Part shown: in pieces, positions 1-5,613 of the stretch
Layout of the letters: each line of letters opens with the position of its first letter
Numbering within the stretch: the first letter of the stretch is position 1
Source: Gemmatimonadota bacterium
GTDB lineage: Bacteria > Gemmatimonadota > Gemmatimonadetes > Longimicrobiales > Gaopeijiaceae
Assembly (NCBI GenBank): GCA_030618065.1
Contig: JAUXEE010000160.1
Location: 1-5,613 of the forward strand
Direction: 5' to 3'
Length of the DNA stretch: 5,613 nucleotides
Notes under the pieces: model-generated
The model's input: only the letters and a program-made list of their open reading frames with translations
Database searches by the model: none
Told to the model about the DNA's origin: nothing
Position numbers and translations under genes: made by a program

Positions 1-816
1 CCTTATGATCCGCCTATTCCCGCCCCTGCCGATTCCTTGCCCTTCCCCGCCATCCTCCAGGCGGGGTTGGCGACATTCGACCGCCTCCTGGCCATCGGCC
101 TGGACCGTGGCGCGGTTTGGCAGGCCGGTGCTCTCGCTGCGCGACTTCGCACCGAGGCGGACCCCTCGAGGCGGGAGGGTGGCCTCCTTCGGTTGGCCCA
201 CGAACTGAACTCCCGAGGATTCACCCGGGAGGGGATCAACCTGGGATGGGATCTCCGGCGGGTTGGTCGACCGTGGGATCGTGATCTGCTGGCGGCCGTG
301 TACCCCTTCCCCTACCGGGGCATCGTCCTGGCCGAGGCCGGTGGGCGGGGACTGGATCCCTACCTCATGGCCGGGCTCATTCGCCAGGAGTCGGCCTTCT
401 GGGTCGAGGCGAGGTCCCGGGCCGATGCCCGAGGCCTGATGCAAGTCCTTCCTGCTACGGGGAGAGGGTTGGCCCGGGCTTCGGGCCCCGAGGCCTTTCG
501 GCCTGACTCCCACCTCTATGATGCGGAGATCAACATCCATCTGGGCATGGCCTTCTTCTCCGACATGCGGCGGAGGTTCGGCGACGATCTGCCCATCATC
601 CTCTCTGCCTACAACGCAGGACCGACCCGGGCGCTGCGCTGGAGGAAGTTTCCTGAAGTCGAGGATATGCCTCGTTTCGTCGAACGGATTCCCTTCGCCG
701 AAACCAGGGGGTATGTGAAGAATGTCATCGTAAATGGGGCGATCTATTCCTGGCTATACGGCCAATCTTCCGACGACCCGGCAACCCGCCAGGAGTGGCC
801 CCCCTTCCTTCCTTGA
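1..816 (+). CDS. Soluble lytic murein transglycosylase, C-terminal part (5' end outside window)
   Basis: Cleaves the glycan strands of peptidoglycan between MurNAc and GlcNAc, forming 1,6-anhydroMurNAc, presumably in the periplasm; the export signal would lie upstream of the window. The frame is open from base 1, so the TTG at 37 is probably not the true start. The first ~90 codons look alpha-helical, like the end of the superhelical domain of Slt70-type enzymes (an arginine-rich stretch, then GINLGWDL). The SLT catalytic domain follows from about base 304. It shows the catalytic glutamate in LIRQESAFW (Glu codon 388-390), then ARGLMQVLPATG, then the SAYNAGP motif near 607-627, and it ends with the usual RIPFAETRGYVKNV segment. 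The TGA is at 814-816. polA follows after 73 nt on the same strand, so co-transcription is possible. The family call is secure; the exact subfamily is not, because the N-terminus is missing. Confidence 0.93.
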   Translation, partial: PYDPPIPAPADSLPFPAILQAGLATFDRLLAIGLDRGAVWQAGALAARLRTEADPSRREGGLLRLAHELNSRGFTREGINLGWDLRRVGRPWDRDLLAAVYPFPYRGIVLAEAGGRGLDPYLMAGLIRQESAFWVEARSRADARGLMQVLPATGRGLARASGPEAFRPDSHLYDAEINIHLGMAFFSDMRRRFGDDLPIILSAYNAGPTRALRWRKFPEVEDMPRFVERIPFAETRGYVKNVIVNGAIYSWLYGQSSDDPATRQEWPPFLP

Positions 817-863
817 CGGCTCCTTCGCCGGACCGTCATCTTCCAGCCAACGGTCCCCCTTTT
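814..863 (+). promoter_or_regulatory. Two mutually exclusive hairpins between slt and polA; possible weak terminator or attenuator
   Basis: TGACGG (814-819, containing the slt stop codon) can pair with CCGTCA (833-838) across a 13-nt loop. The overlapping GGACCGT (830-836) is a perfect 7-bp partner of ACGGTCC (850-856), also across 13 nt, and is followed by CCC and TTTT (860-863). The two stems share 833-836, so only one can form at a time. A smaller CGGC/GCCG hairpin (817-820 with 827-830) is a third option. The second stem resembles a weak intrinsic terminator with a short, interrupted T tract. The pairing is seen directly; any regulatory role is inference. Confidence 0.33.
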
Positions 864-889
864 CGCTGGTACCCAACAACGAGCGGTCC

Positions 890-3679
890 ATGGTTGAAGC
901 CCCTCCGAAGGAGGCTCCACGCCTCTTCCTCATCGATGCCTATGCCCTCATCTATCGGGCCTTCTTCGCGTTCATCAGCCGGCCCCTCACCAACTCCCGG
1001 GGCGAGAACACCTCGGCGCCCTTCGGCTTCGCCAACTTTCTTCTCTCCATCAGAGAAAACCATCAACCCGACTACCTGGCCATCGTTTTCGACAAGGGCA
1101 TGAGCAAACGGGAAGAGGTCTACCCCGAGTACAAAGCCACCCGTGAGAAAATGCCCGAGGAGCTTGCCGCCAGCTTGCCGCGGATCCGGGAAATGGTGGA
1201 GGGTTTCCATGACCCGGTGGTGGAGGTGGACGGATATGAGGCCGACGACGTCATAGGCACCCTTGCTCTTCAGGCTCGGGAAGCTGGGTTGGAGGCAGTC
1301 ATCGTATCGGGCGACAAGGACCTCTATCAGTTGGTGGGCGCCGGAATCCACCTCCTCAACCCGGGGCGGGGTGGGCCCACGGGTGTGGAACCAGAATGGG
1401 TGGACGAATCCAACGCCCATGAGAAGTTTGGCATCCCCCCCGAAAGGATCCCGGATTATCTGGCGCTCATCGGGGATTCGTCGGACAACGTGCCAGGTGC
1501 ACCGGGGATCGGTCCCAAGACGGCGGTAAAGCTCCTACAGGAATACCAGGACCTGGAGGACATCCTGGCCCATGCCCAGGAGATTTCAGGGAAAAGAGCC
1601 CGGGAGTCCCTGACGGAAAACGCTGAGCTGGTTCGCCTGTCGAAGCGTTTGGTCACCATCCAAACCGATGTTCCCATCGAGCTGGATCTGGAGAAGCTGC
1701 GGGTGCAGGAGCCCGACCGGGAGAGACTCAGGAAACTCTTCATCGAGTTGGAATTCCGCCGTTTGGCCGAGCGGTTCACTGGCCCCGGGGACGAGGAGGG
1801 AGGTGGGGGGCTGGCCCTGCCTTCGGAGGAAATCCCCGTCACCTACACCTTGGTCGGAGAGGTCCGGGAGGTGGAGGAGCTGGTAAGCCGGATACGTGAG
1901 TTCGGAGCGGTCTCTGTGGATACCGAGACGACGAGCCAGGAGGCTACCCGGGCCGATCTGGTGGGAATTTCCCTCTCCTGGAGAGCCGGGGAGGCCTACT
2001 ACATCCCCCTGGCCCATCGGCGTTCCGGTGAGCTCGCCCTGGACGACGGAGGTGAAGGGGCTCCGGCGAACCTCCCGGCCCTGACCTCGCCGGCCATGGG
2101 CCCATTGGTCGAGATGCTGGAAGACCCGGCGGTGGAGAAGACCGGCCAGAATCTGAAGTATGACCTCATCGTGCTGGAGCGGGCAGGAGTGAAGGTTCGA
2201 GGCTTCGCTTTCGACACCATGGTGGCTTCCTACGTCCTGGATCCCAACCGACGGCAGCACAGTCTGGATGCCCTCACCCTGACTCTCCTGGGACACCGGA
2301 TGATCCCCTATTCGGAGGTGGCTGGGAAAGGAAAGAGCCAGATCTCCTTCGCCGAGGTCACGCTGGATCGGGCCCGGGAGTATGCCTGTGAGGACGCTGA
2401 TTTCACCCTTCGCCTCAGAGAGCTTTTCGAACCCCAGCTGTCCGAACAGAAGCTGGATGGGCTCTTCAGGGAGATGGAAATACCCCTGGTCCCGGTCCTG
2501 GCTCGAATGGAAACGAATGGAATCCAGATCGACGTTCCCTTCTTCCGGGAGATGAACTCGAGGCTGGAGTCCGACCTCAGCCGCGTCCGGGAAAAGATCG
2601 TGATGATGGCCGGGGAGGAGTTCAACCTGAACTCCACACCCCAACTCAGAGAAATCCTCTTCGAAAAGCTTGACCTTCCAGTCCTCAAGCGTACGAAGAC
2701 GGGTCCTTCCACGGATGCGTCGGTTCTGGAGGAGCTGGCGGCCATGGGGCACACCCTTCCCATCCAGCTTCTGGAGTACCGGCAGCTCGAGAAGCTCAGG
2801 AATACGTATGTCGACGCCCTTCCCCGGATGGTGAACCCTGAGACTGGACGGATCCACACCAGCTTCAACCAGACTGTGGCTGCCACAGGGCGGCTCTCCT
2901 CCAGTGATCCGAATCTTCAGAACATCCCTATCCGCACGGAGTTGGGAAGGGAGATCCGGAAGGGCTTCGTGGCCGAGGAGGGACACCTCTTCTTCGGTGC
3001 CGACTACTCCCAGATCGAGCTCAGGGTCCTGGCTCACTTCTCGGGAGACGAGGCGTTCGTCCGGGCCTTCCGAGAGGGGATCGATGTCCATAAGCAGACG
3101 GCGGCGGTGATCTTCGACGTGGGGCTGGAAGAGGTGACTCCCGAGATGAGAGCCAGGGCGAAAACCATCAACTTCGCCACCCTCTACGGTCAGGGGGATT
3201 TCTCCCTGGCGCGGCAATTGGATATCTCGAGGGAGGAGGCCAGGGACTTCATCGAGGAGTATTTCCGACGCTTTTCCGGCGTCCGGGCCTTCCTCGACAA
3301 GCAGGTCGATCTGGCCCGGGAGCTGGGTTACGTGGAGACCCTCGGCGGCAGGCGCCGCTATATCCCGGAAATCCAGGCCAGGAACTGGAATGTCCGGCAG
3401 TTTGGAGAGCGGATTGCACAGAACACCCCTATTCAGGGGACGGCGGCCGATCTCATCAAGGTGGCGATGATCAGGATCCACAAGTTGCTGGAAAGCCGGT
3501 TTCCCTCCACGAAGCTCCTTCTCCAGGTCCACGACGAGCTCCTTCTGGAGGTGCCCGTGGATGAGGTGGAAGAGGTCGGGAAGATGGTGGTGGAGGAAAT
3601 GGAGGGTGCGGTGGAGTTGGACGTTCCCCTGGCTGTGGATTCTGCCGTAGGAGAAAGCTGGTACGCCTGCAAGTCATGA
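890..3679 (+). CDS. polA: DNA polymerase I with 5'-3' and 3'-5' exonuclease domains
   Basis: Cytoplasmic repair polymerase that removes RNA primers, fills gaps and proofreads. It has 929 aa, nearly the E. coli length (928). Residues ~10-295 are the 5' nuclease: Asp16 in LFLIDAYALIYRAFF, YEADDVIG (~116-123), SGDKDL (140-145) and the helix-hairpin-helix region GDSSDNVPGAPGIGPKTA (~195-212). Residues ~315-515 are the 3'-5' exonuclease with all acidic ligands present: Asp344/Glu346 in VDTETT, Asp425 in GQNLKYD, and Tyr498/Asp502 in YACEDAD, so proofreading should be active. Residues ~525-929 are the family A polymerase: motif A Asp705 in ADYSQIELR, motif B Arg754/Lys758/Phe762/Tyr766, and motif C QVHDEL with His881-Asp882-Glu883. 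Several of these share E. coli numbering. The ATG at 890 is chosen because homology begins just after it. The frame stays open upstream into slt, but that part is not PolA-like. The ribosome binding site is weak (GAGCGG, 881-886). Confidence 0.98.
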   Translation: MVEAPPKEAPRLFLIDAYALIYRAFFAFISRPLTNSRGENTSAPFGFANFLLSIRENHQPDYLAIVFDKGMSKREEVYPEYKATREKMPEELAASLPRIREMVEGFHDPVVEVDGYEADDVIGTLALQAREAGLEAVIVSGDKDLYQLVGAGIHLLNPGRGGPTGVEPEWVDESNAHEKFGIPPERIPDYLALIGDSSDNVPGAPGIGPKTAVKLLQEYQDLEDILAHAQEISGKRARESLTENAELVRLSKRLVTIQTDVPIELDLEKLRVQEPDRERLRKLFIELEFRRLAERFTGPGDEEGGGGLALPSEEIPVTYTLVGEVREVEELVSRIREFGAVSVDTETTSQEATRADLVGISLSWRAGEAYYIPLAHRRSGELALDDGGEGAPANLPALTSPAMGPLVEMLEDPAVEKTGQNLKYDLIVLERAGVKVRGFAFDTMVASYVLDPNRRQHSLDALTLTLLGHRMIPYSEVAGKGKSQISFAEVTLDRAREYACEDADFTLRLRELFEPQLSEQKLDGLFREMEIPLVPVLARMETNGIQIDVPFFREMNSRLESDLSRVREKIVMMAGEEFNLNSTPQLREILFEKLDLPVLKRTKTGPSTDASVLEELAAMGHTLPIQLLEYRQLEKLRNTYVDALPRMVNPETGRIHTSFNQTVAATGRLSSSDPNLQNIPIRTELGREIRKGFVAEEGHLFFGADYSQIELRVLAHFSGDEAFVRAFREGIDVHKQTAAVIFDVGLEEVTPEMRARAKTINFATLYGQGDFSLARQLDISREEARDFIEEYFRRFSGVRAFLDKQVDLARELGYVETLGGRRRYIPEIQARNWNVRQFGERIAQNTPIQGTAADLIKVAMIRIHKLLESRFPSTKLLLQVHDELLLEVPVDEVEEVGKMVVEEMEGAVELDVPLAVDSAVGESWYACKS

Positions 3680-3685
3680 AGGAGG
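3679..3685 (+). promoter_or_regulatory. Orphan consensus Shine-Dalgarno sequence at the polA stop codon
   Basis: AAGGAGG begins on the last base of the polA TGA. This is the position where a tightly linked next gene of the operon would have its ribosome binding site. No + strand gene follows: the ATG at 3703 reads only three codons before a stop, and the GTG at 3705 opens a short frame lying entirely antisense to the toxin gene. The motif may be a leftover from a lost downstream gene, or chance. Confidence 0.35.
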
Positions 3686-3695
3686 AAGGATCACC
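3680..3695. other. 16-nt convergent intergenic gap, no terminator seen
   Basis: This is the whole space between the polA stop (3677-3679, + strand) and the toxin stop (3696-3698, TAA on the - strand). The only secondary structure found is a 4-bp AAGG/CCTT stem (3686-3689 with 3694-3697) with a 4-nt loop and no T tract on either side, which is too weak for an intrinsic terminator. Transcripts from both sides probably overlap unless Rho acts. Confidence 0.6.
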
Positions 3696-4643
3696 TTACC
3701 AAATGTGGGCCTGAGCCAGCGCGCCCCCATCCAAGTCCCGTATCCCTTGAATCACGAGACCACGGTCGTTTCGATCGGCTCCCGCCCATCGGGCTTCTTC
3801 CTCCGACAGTTCACGTAACCATGAATAACAGCCCTGCAGGTCATTTCCGAGTTGGGCCAAGGTGGGGGGAGGATGGGCGAGCAGCCCAATTTGTTCATCG
3901 TCCCAGGAGTCCCGAGTTGACAACCAGACCTCCGGCTCCAATCGGACTGGGGCCAGCGCTGGGCTCCATCCGGGTCTGAGTCCGTGGATGTCAACCCAAA
4001 CCTTGAGGACCGTCAGGCGGCGCACAAGATCACGACGAAACCCGGAATGGGGGGAGGTGGTTGCCGCCCAAACCAGGTCGGACGCATCTCTTGCGGTCGA
4101 GGTGCGCGTAAGTCGCGCGATCTTTTCCGCGAGGATTTCTTCAATCCGCATGGTGGGGATTGATTGCATTCGGAACCCGTAGCGCTCCTGCGTGGAGATT
4201 GGAACAAAAGGGCGGAGCTCCGGCTCCAGCCAACACGGTGGCCCGACATCGAGTTTGATTGAGACTGCAGGATCCCCGAGGGAGCTGGAAACGGAAATTC
4301 GCCACCGGCCACGGGATTCTGAGGGGCGAAACCGGAAGGGCCCCAAGGTGACATCGGACTCACCAGCGACTATTTCGGCTAGGGCTTGGCGATCAGCGTT
4401 CACCTCCGCCGCTGCTACATCAAGGTCCGTGGAGAACCGCCCTTGGGCACCGGCGAATAGTTTTCGGAGGGCGGTCCCTCCCTTGAGCACCGCCAGTTCC
4501 CCCAAAACGCCGCGTTCTTCCAAATGGGCCAAGAGGAAATCTTGAGCAATGTCCAGAACGGCTGTATCCGATCCCGCAGCCGAGCCTCTTGGCACATGTC
4601 GCGCGACATAACCCGGCGTGAGGGTGTGTTTGTCCCCAATCAC
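3696..4643 (-). CDS. AbiEii/AbiGii-family nucleotidyltransferase toxin of a type IV toxin-antitoxin pair
   Basis: A 315-aa protein with the nucleotidyltransferase pattern of the AbiEii (formerly DUF1814) family. LKGGTALRKLF (53-63) is followed by RFSTDLD (69-75), giving the GGT and DxD metal/NTP-binding motifs (Asp73, Asp75). Next come SIKLDVG (128-134, Lys130/Asp132) and the second-half signature EEILAEKIARL (168-178) with RDASDL (185-190). All the motifs I would expect for activity are present. Family members transfer nucleotides; the mycobacterial relatives MenT add pyrimidines to the 3' end of tRNAs, which blocks translation and growth. The target here is unknown. The start is a GTG (4643-4641) whose GTGA overlaps the TGA of the antitoxin gene; with only a weak GGGA upstream, translation is probably coupled. 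The C-terminal ~85 residues are mostly helical and carry no motif I recognise. The alternative reading, a non-toxic nucleotidyltransferase, is unlikely given the partner gene. Confidence 0.93.
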   Translation of the reverse strand: MIGDKHTLTPGYVARHVPRGSAAGSDTAVLDIAQDFLLAHLEERGVLGELAVLKGGTALRKLFAGAQGRFSTDLDVAAAEVNADRQALAEIVAGESDVTLGPFRFRPSESRGRWRISVSSSLGDPAVSIKLDVGPPCWLEPELRPFVPISTQERYGFRMQSIPTMRIEEILAEKIARLTRTSTARDASDLVWAATTSPHSGFRRDLVRRLTVLKVWVDIHGLRPGWSPALAPVRLEPEVWLSTRDSWDDEQIGLLAHPPPTLAQLGNDLQGCYSWLRELSEEEARWAGADRNDRGLVIQGIRDLDGGALAQAHIW

Positions 4644-5443
4644 CCTTGTGATCCCAGTTCAGAAGGGGGGAAAGGGAGAATGGTATCCGCGATGTTCCAG
4701 TGGGAATCGTGCCTCCGCAGGGGACCCCTTGGCCCAAACCAGACCTTTCCCCTTGGCTGGACTCCCAGGCGTTCCACAAGCTGAGGTGCGATTCCACAGA
4801 TCAGGTAGGCGAAGCGTACTTGAGTAGCGTGCGTGCGTCCATCGACCTCAGTAAGGATGTCCGGATCCTCGGCAGCACTTACCAGTTCCTTCAGACCCTC
4901 AAGCACCGCCGCCCAGCTTCGGACATCTGTTGGTCTGGTTGCGAGATGAACCAGCACACTCGCTGGGGAATGGACCGGAATTCCCCGAACCTCGACCGGG
5001 GGCAGGTGGGTCTTGTGACGGACGACTCGGTAACTCCTCCTTATCGCTGCTGGAATGTGACTCCGCGGGGGCAAAGCAACCTCGAGTACGTCCGGGCGTC
5101 GATCCGCGAGGTCCAGAAGCCACAGAGCCGAGCCCAAAGCCAAGGCTACGGGTACGTTTGGGTCGGCCTTGAGCGTGGCGCGCAGGGTCAAGAGTGGGTC
5201 ATCGGTGGAGAATGCTCCGGCTCGTTCCGCAGGAAGGAACTCCCAGACCCCCCGGGCCTCCGTCCTCCTGAGCCAGCCAAGCACCGAAAGCCGTTGGATG
5301 ACCACGTTGACCGGCCAGCCCACTCCAGCCTCGCGGACCAGGCCTTCCATTTCCCTCCGGCTGATAGTGACCGGCCGGTTCAACTCCAGGACCTCCAAAA
5401 CGGGGGCCAGAGATGGAGGAATGGAACGTGTCATAGGAGCCAT
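4640..5443 (-). CDS. AbiEi-family antitoxin and likely autorepressor of the type IV toxin-antitoxin pair
   Basis: A 267-aa protein that lies directly before and overlaps the AbiEii toxin gene, the standard antitoxin-first order. Residues ~10-70 look like a winged helix-turn-helix (an ISRREMEGLVREAG helix, then VNVVIQRLSVLGWLRR, then a short wing ending VWEFL). Residues ~75-267 match the AbiEi C-terminal antitoxin domain in wording: ALALGSALWLLDLADRRP, VEVALPPRSHIP, VEVRGIPVHSPASVLVHLA and, near the end, KVWFGPRGP with HWNIADTILPF. In characterised type IV systems the antitoxin does not bind the toxin stably; it counteracts its effect and represses its own promoter through the N-terminal domain. 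The ATG at 5443 is the earliest possible start: upstream in frame there is no ATG, GTG or TTG before a TGA at 5512-5510. The ATG at 5434 (Met4) is an alternative. Neither has a good Shine-Dalgarno sequence. Confidence 0.91.
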   Translation of the reverse strand: MAPMTRSIPPSLAPVLEVLELNRPVTISRREMEGLVREAGVGWPVNVVIQRLSVLGWLRRTEARGVWEFLPAERAGAFSTDDPLLTLRATLKADPNVPVALALGSALWLLDLADRRPDVLEVALPPRSHIPAAIRRSYRVVRHKTHLPPVEVRGIPVHSPASVLVHLATRPTDVRSWAAVLEGLKELVSAAEDPDILTEVDGRTHATQVRFAYLICGIAPQLVERLGVQPRGKVWFGPRGPLRRHDSHWNIADTILPFPPSELGSQG

Positions 5444-5450
5444 CTTGATA

Positions 5451-5487
5451 TTGGTGACGAATACGCAGCATCCTTCTGTGACACCAA
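5451..5487 (-). promoter_or_regulatory. Candidate operator: inverted repeat upstream of the antitoxin gene
   Basis: TTGGTG (- strand 5487-5482) and its exact complement CACCAA (- strand 5456-5451) form an inverted repeat with a 25-nt spacer, centre to centre 31 nt or about three helical turns. Aligning the two arms over about 22 nt gives roughly 12 matches, so the flanks are only partly similar. The distal arm touches the candidate -10 and the proximal arm lies just before the start codon. AbiEi antitoxins are known to repress their own promoters by binding inverted repeats, so this is a reasonable operator candidate, but a 6-bp core can occur by chance. Confidence 0.35.
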
Positions 5488-5513
5488 CGTACTGAACAAG
5501 AGGGTGAAGTCAA
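5486..5513 (-). promoter_or_regulatory. Candidate promoter of the abiE-like operon
   Basis: On the - strand TTGACT (5513-5508, 5 of 6 to TTGACA) is followed after 16 nt by TACGTT (5491-5486, 3 of 6 to TATAAT). The -10 element lies about 42 nt upstream of the antitoxin ATG. The -35 is good, the -10 poor and the spacer one base short. The location is sensible for a two-gene operon whose first start codon is at 5443. Confidence 0.35.
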
Positions 5514-5613
5514 GAAAACGAGATACGGGTCAGTCCAGTGTGGGGTTCGTGCGCTCCGCCACTCTGAGGCCCAACCCGCCATGTGAGGGCCCAAGTCTCC
5601 CCATGATACTGTA
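5514..5613. other. Non-coding edge upstream of the AbiE module
   Basis: I see no supportable gene in these 100 bases. The only pattern is a short imperfect direct repeat, TGAGGCCCAA (5565-5574) and TGAGGGCCCAA (5584-5594), with no known meaning. The next gene lies outside the window. Confidence 0.5.

Noticed and set aside
754..760. TATACG as a -10 element for polA inside slt
   Set aside because: No sequence like TTGACA lies 16-18 nt upstream, and the site is more than 120 nt before the polA start.
734..889. Upstream in-frame extension of polA from the ATG at 734
   Set aside because: These 52 codons overlap the end of slt, are low-complexity Pro/Ser-rich and have no counterpart in PolA. Homology starts just after the ATG at 890.
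1586..3532. 648-codon open frame on the - strand, antisense to polA
   Set aside because: It lies wholly inside polA, whose motifs are all intact in the sense frame. Long antisense open frames are common in G+C-rich genes, and its translation shows no recognisable domain.
3681..3695. GGATCACC after the purine-rich run resembles the 3' end of 16S rRNA
   Set aside because: Only eight bases match, nothing upstream looks like rRNA, and the stretch lies directly on the polA 3' end.
5199..5479. - strand frame starting at ATG 5479, just after GAAGG, overlapping the antitoxin gene
   Set aside because: AAGG touches the ATG with no spacing, the frame is a shadow of the antitoxin gene, and its protein lacks any recognisable motif.
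3671..5516. Near-identical 10-mers AAGTCATGAA (3671-3680) and AAGTCAAGAA (5507-5516) flanking the AbiE module, as a possible target-site duplication
   Set aside because: One mismatch in 10 bases is likely enough by chance over the distances searched, the first copy codes for the polA C-terminus, and the second lies on the candidate -35. No terminal inverted repeats or transposase accompany them.
5530..5563. GGGGTTCGTGCGCTCCGCC looked like a tRNA T-arm and acceptor end
   Set aside because: The bases around TTCGTGC do not form a 5-bp T-stem, and no D-arm, anticodon arm or matching acceptor strand is found.

Overview
The window is bacterial chromosomal DNA of fairly high G+C, roughly 60% by eye. 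It holds four protein genes that meet tail to tail: two on the + strand (1-3679) and two on the - strand (5443 down to 3696). The organism cannot be fixed from this stretch. The PolA motif B wording and an slt gene directly before polA reminded me of Gemmatimonadota-like genomes, but that is a low-confidence impression.

Left half, + strand. The window opens inside a gene whose last 271 codons encode the C-terminal part of a soluble lytic murein transglycosylase, including the whole SLT catalytic domain. After a 73-nt gap comes a complete polA (890-3679, 929 aa) for a three-domain DNA polymerase I. Its 5' nuclease, proofreading 3'-5' exonuclease and polymerase motifs are all intact. The slt-polA gap can fold into two overlapping, mutually exclusive hairpins, the second followed by a short T run. 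This could be a weak terminator or attenuator between the two genes.

Right half, - strand. Two genes read leftward as an operon: an AbiEi-family antitoxin (5443-4640) and an AbiEii-family nucleotidyltransferase toxin (4643-3696), joined by a 4-nt GTGA stop/start overlap. Together they form a type IV toxin-antitoxin module of the AbiE/Abi-phage-defence class. Upstream of the antitoxin there is a candidate promoter with an inverted repeat touching its -10 element. That fits the negative autoregulation known for AbiEi proteins, but here it is only a sequence-level proposal. Positions 5514-5613 contain no gene I can support.

The junction at 3679-3696 is the most informative spot. polA and the toxin gene converge with only 16 nt between their stop codons and no evident terminator. 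A consensus Shine-Dalgarno sequence sits directly on the polA stop codon with no + strand gene after it. I read this as a possible scar of the + strand operon that was cut when the AbiE module arrived. The module itself belongs to a known family; I found no clearly undescribed system here.
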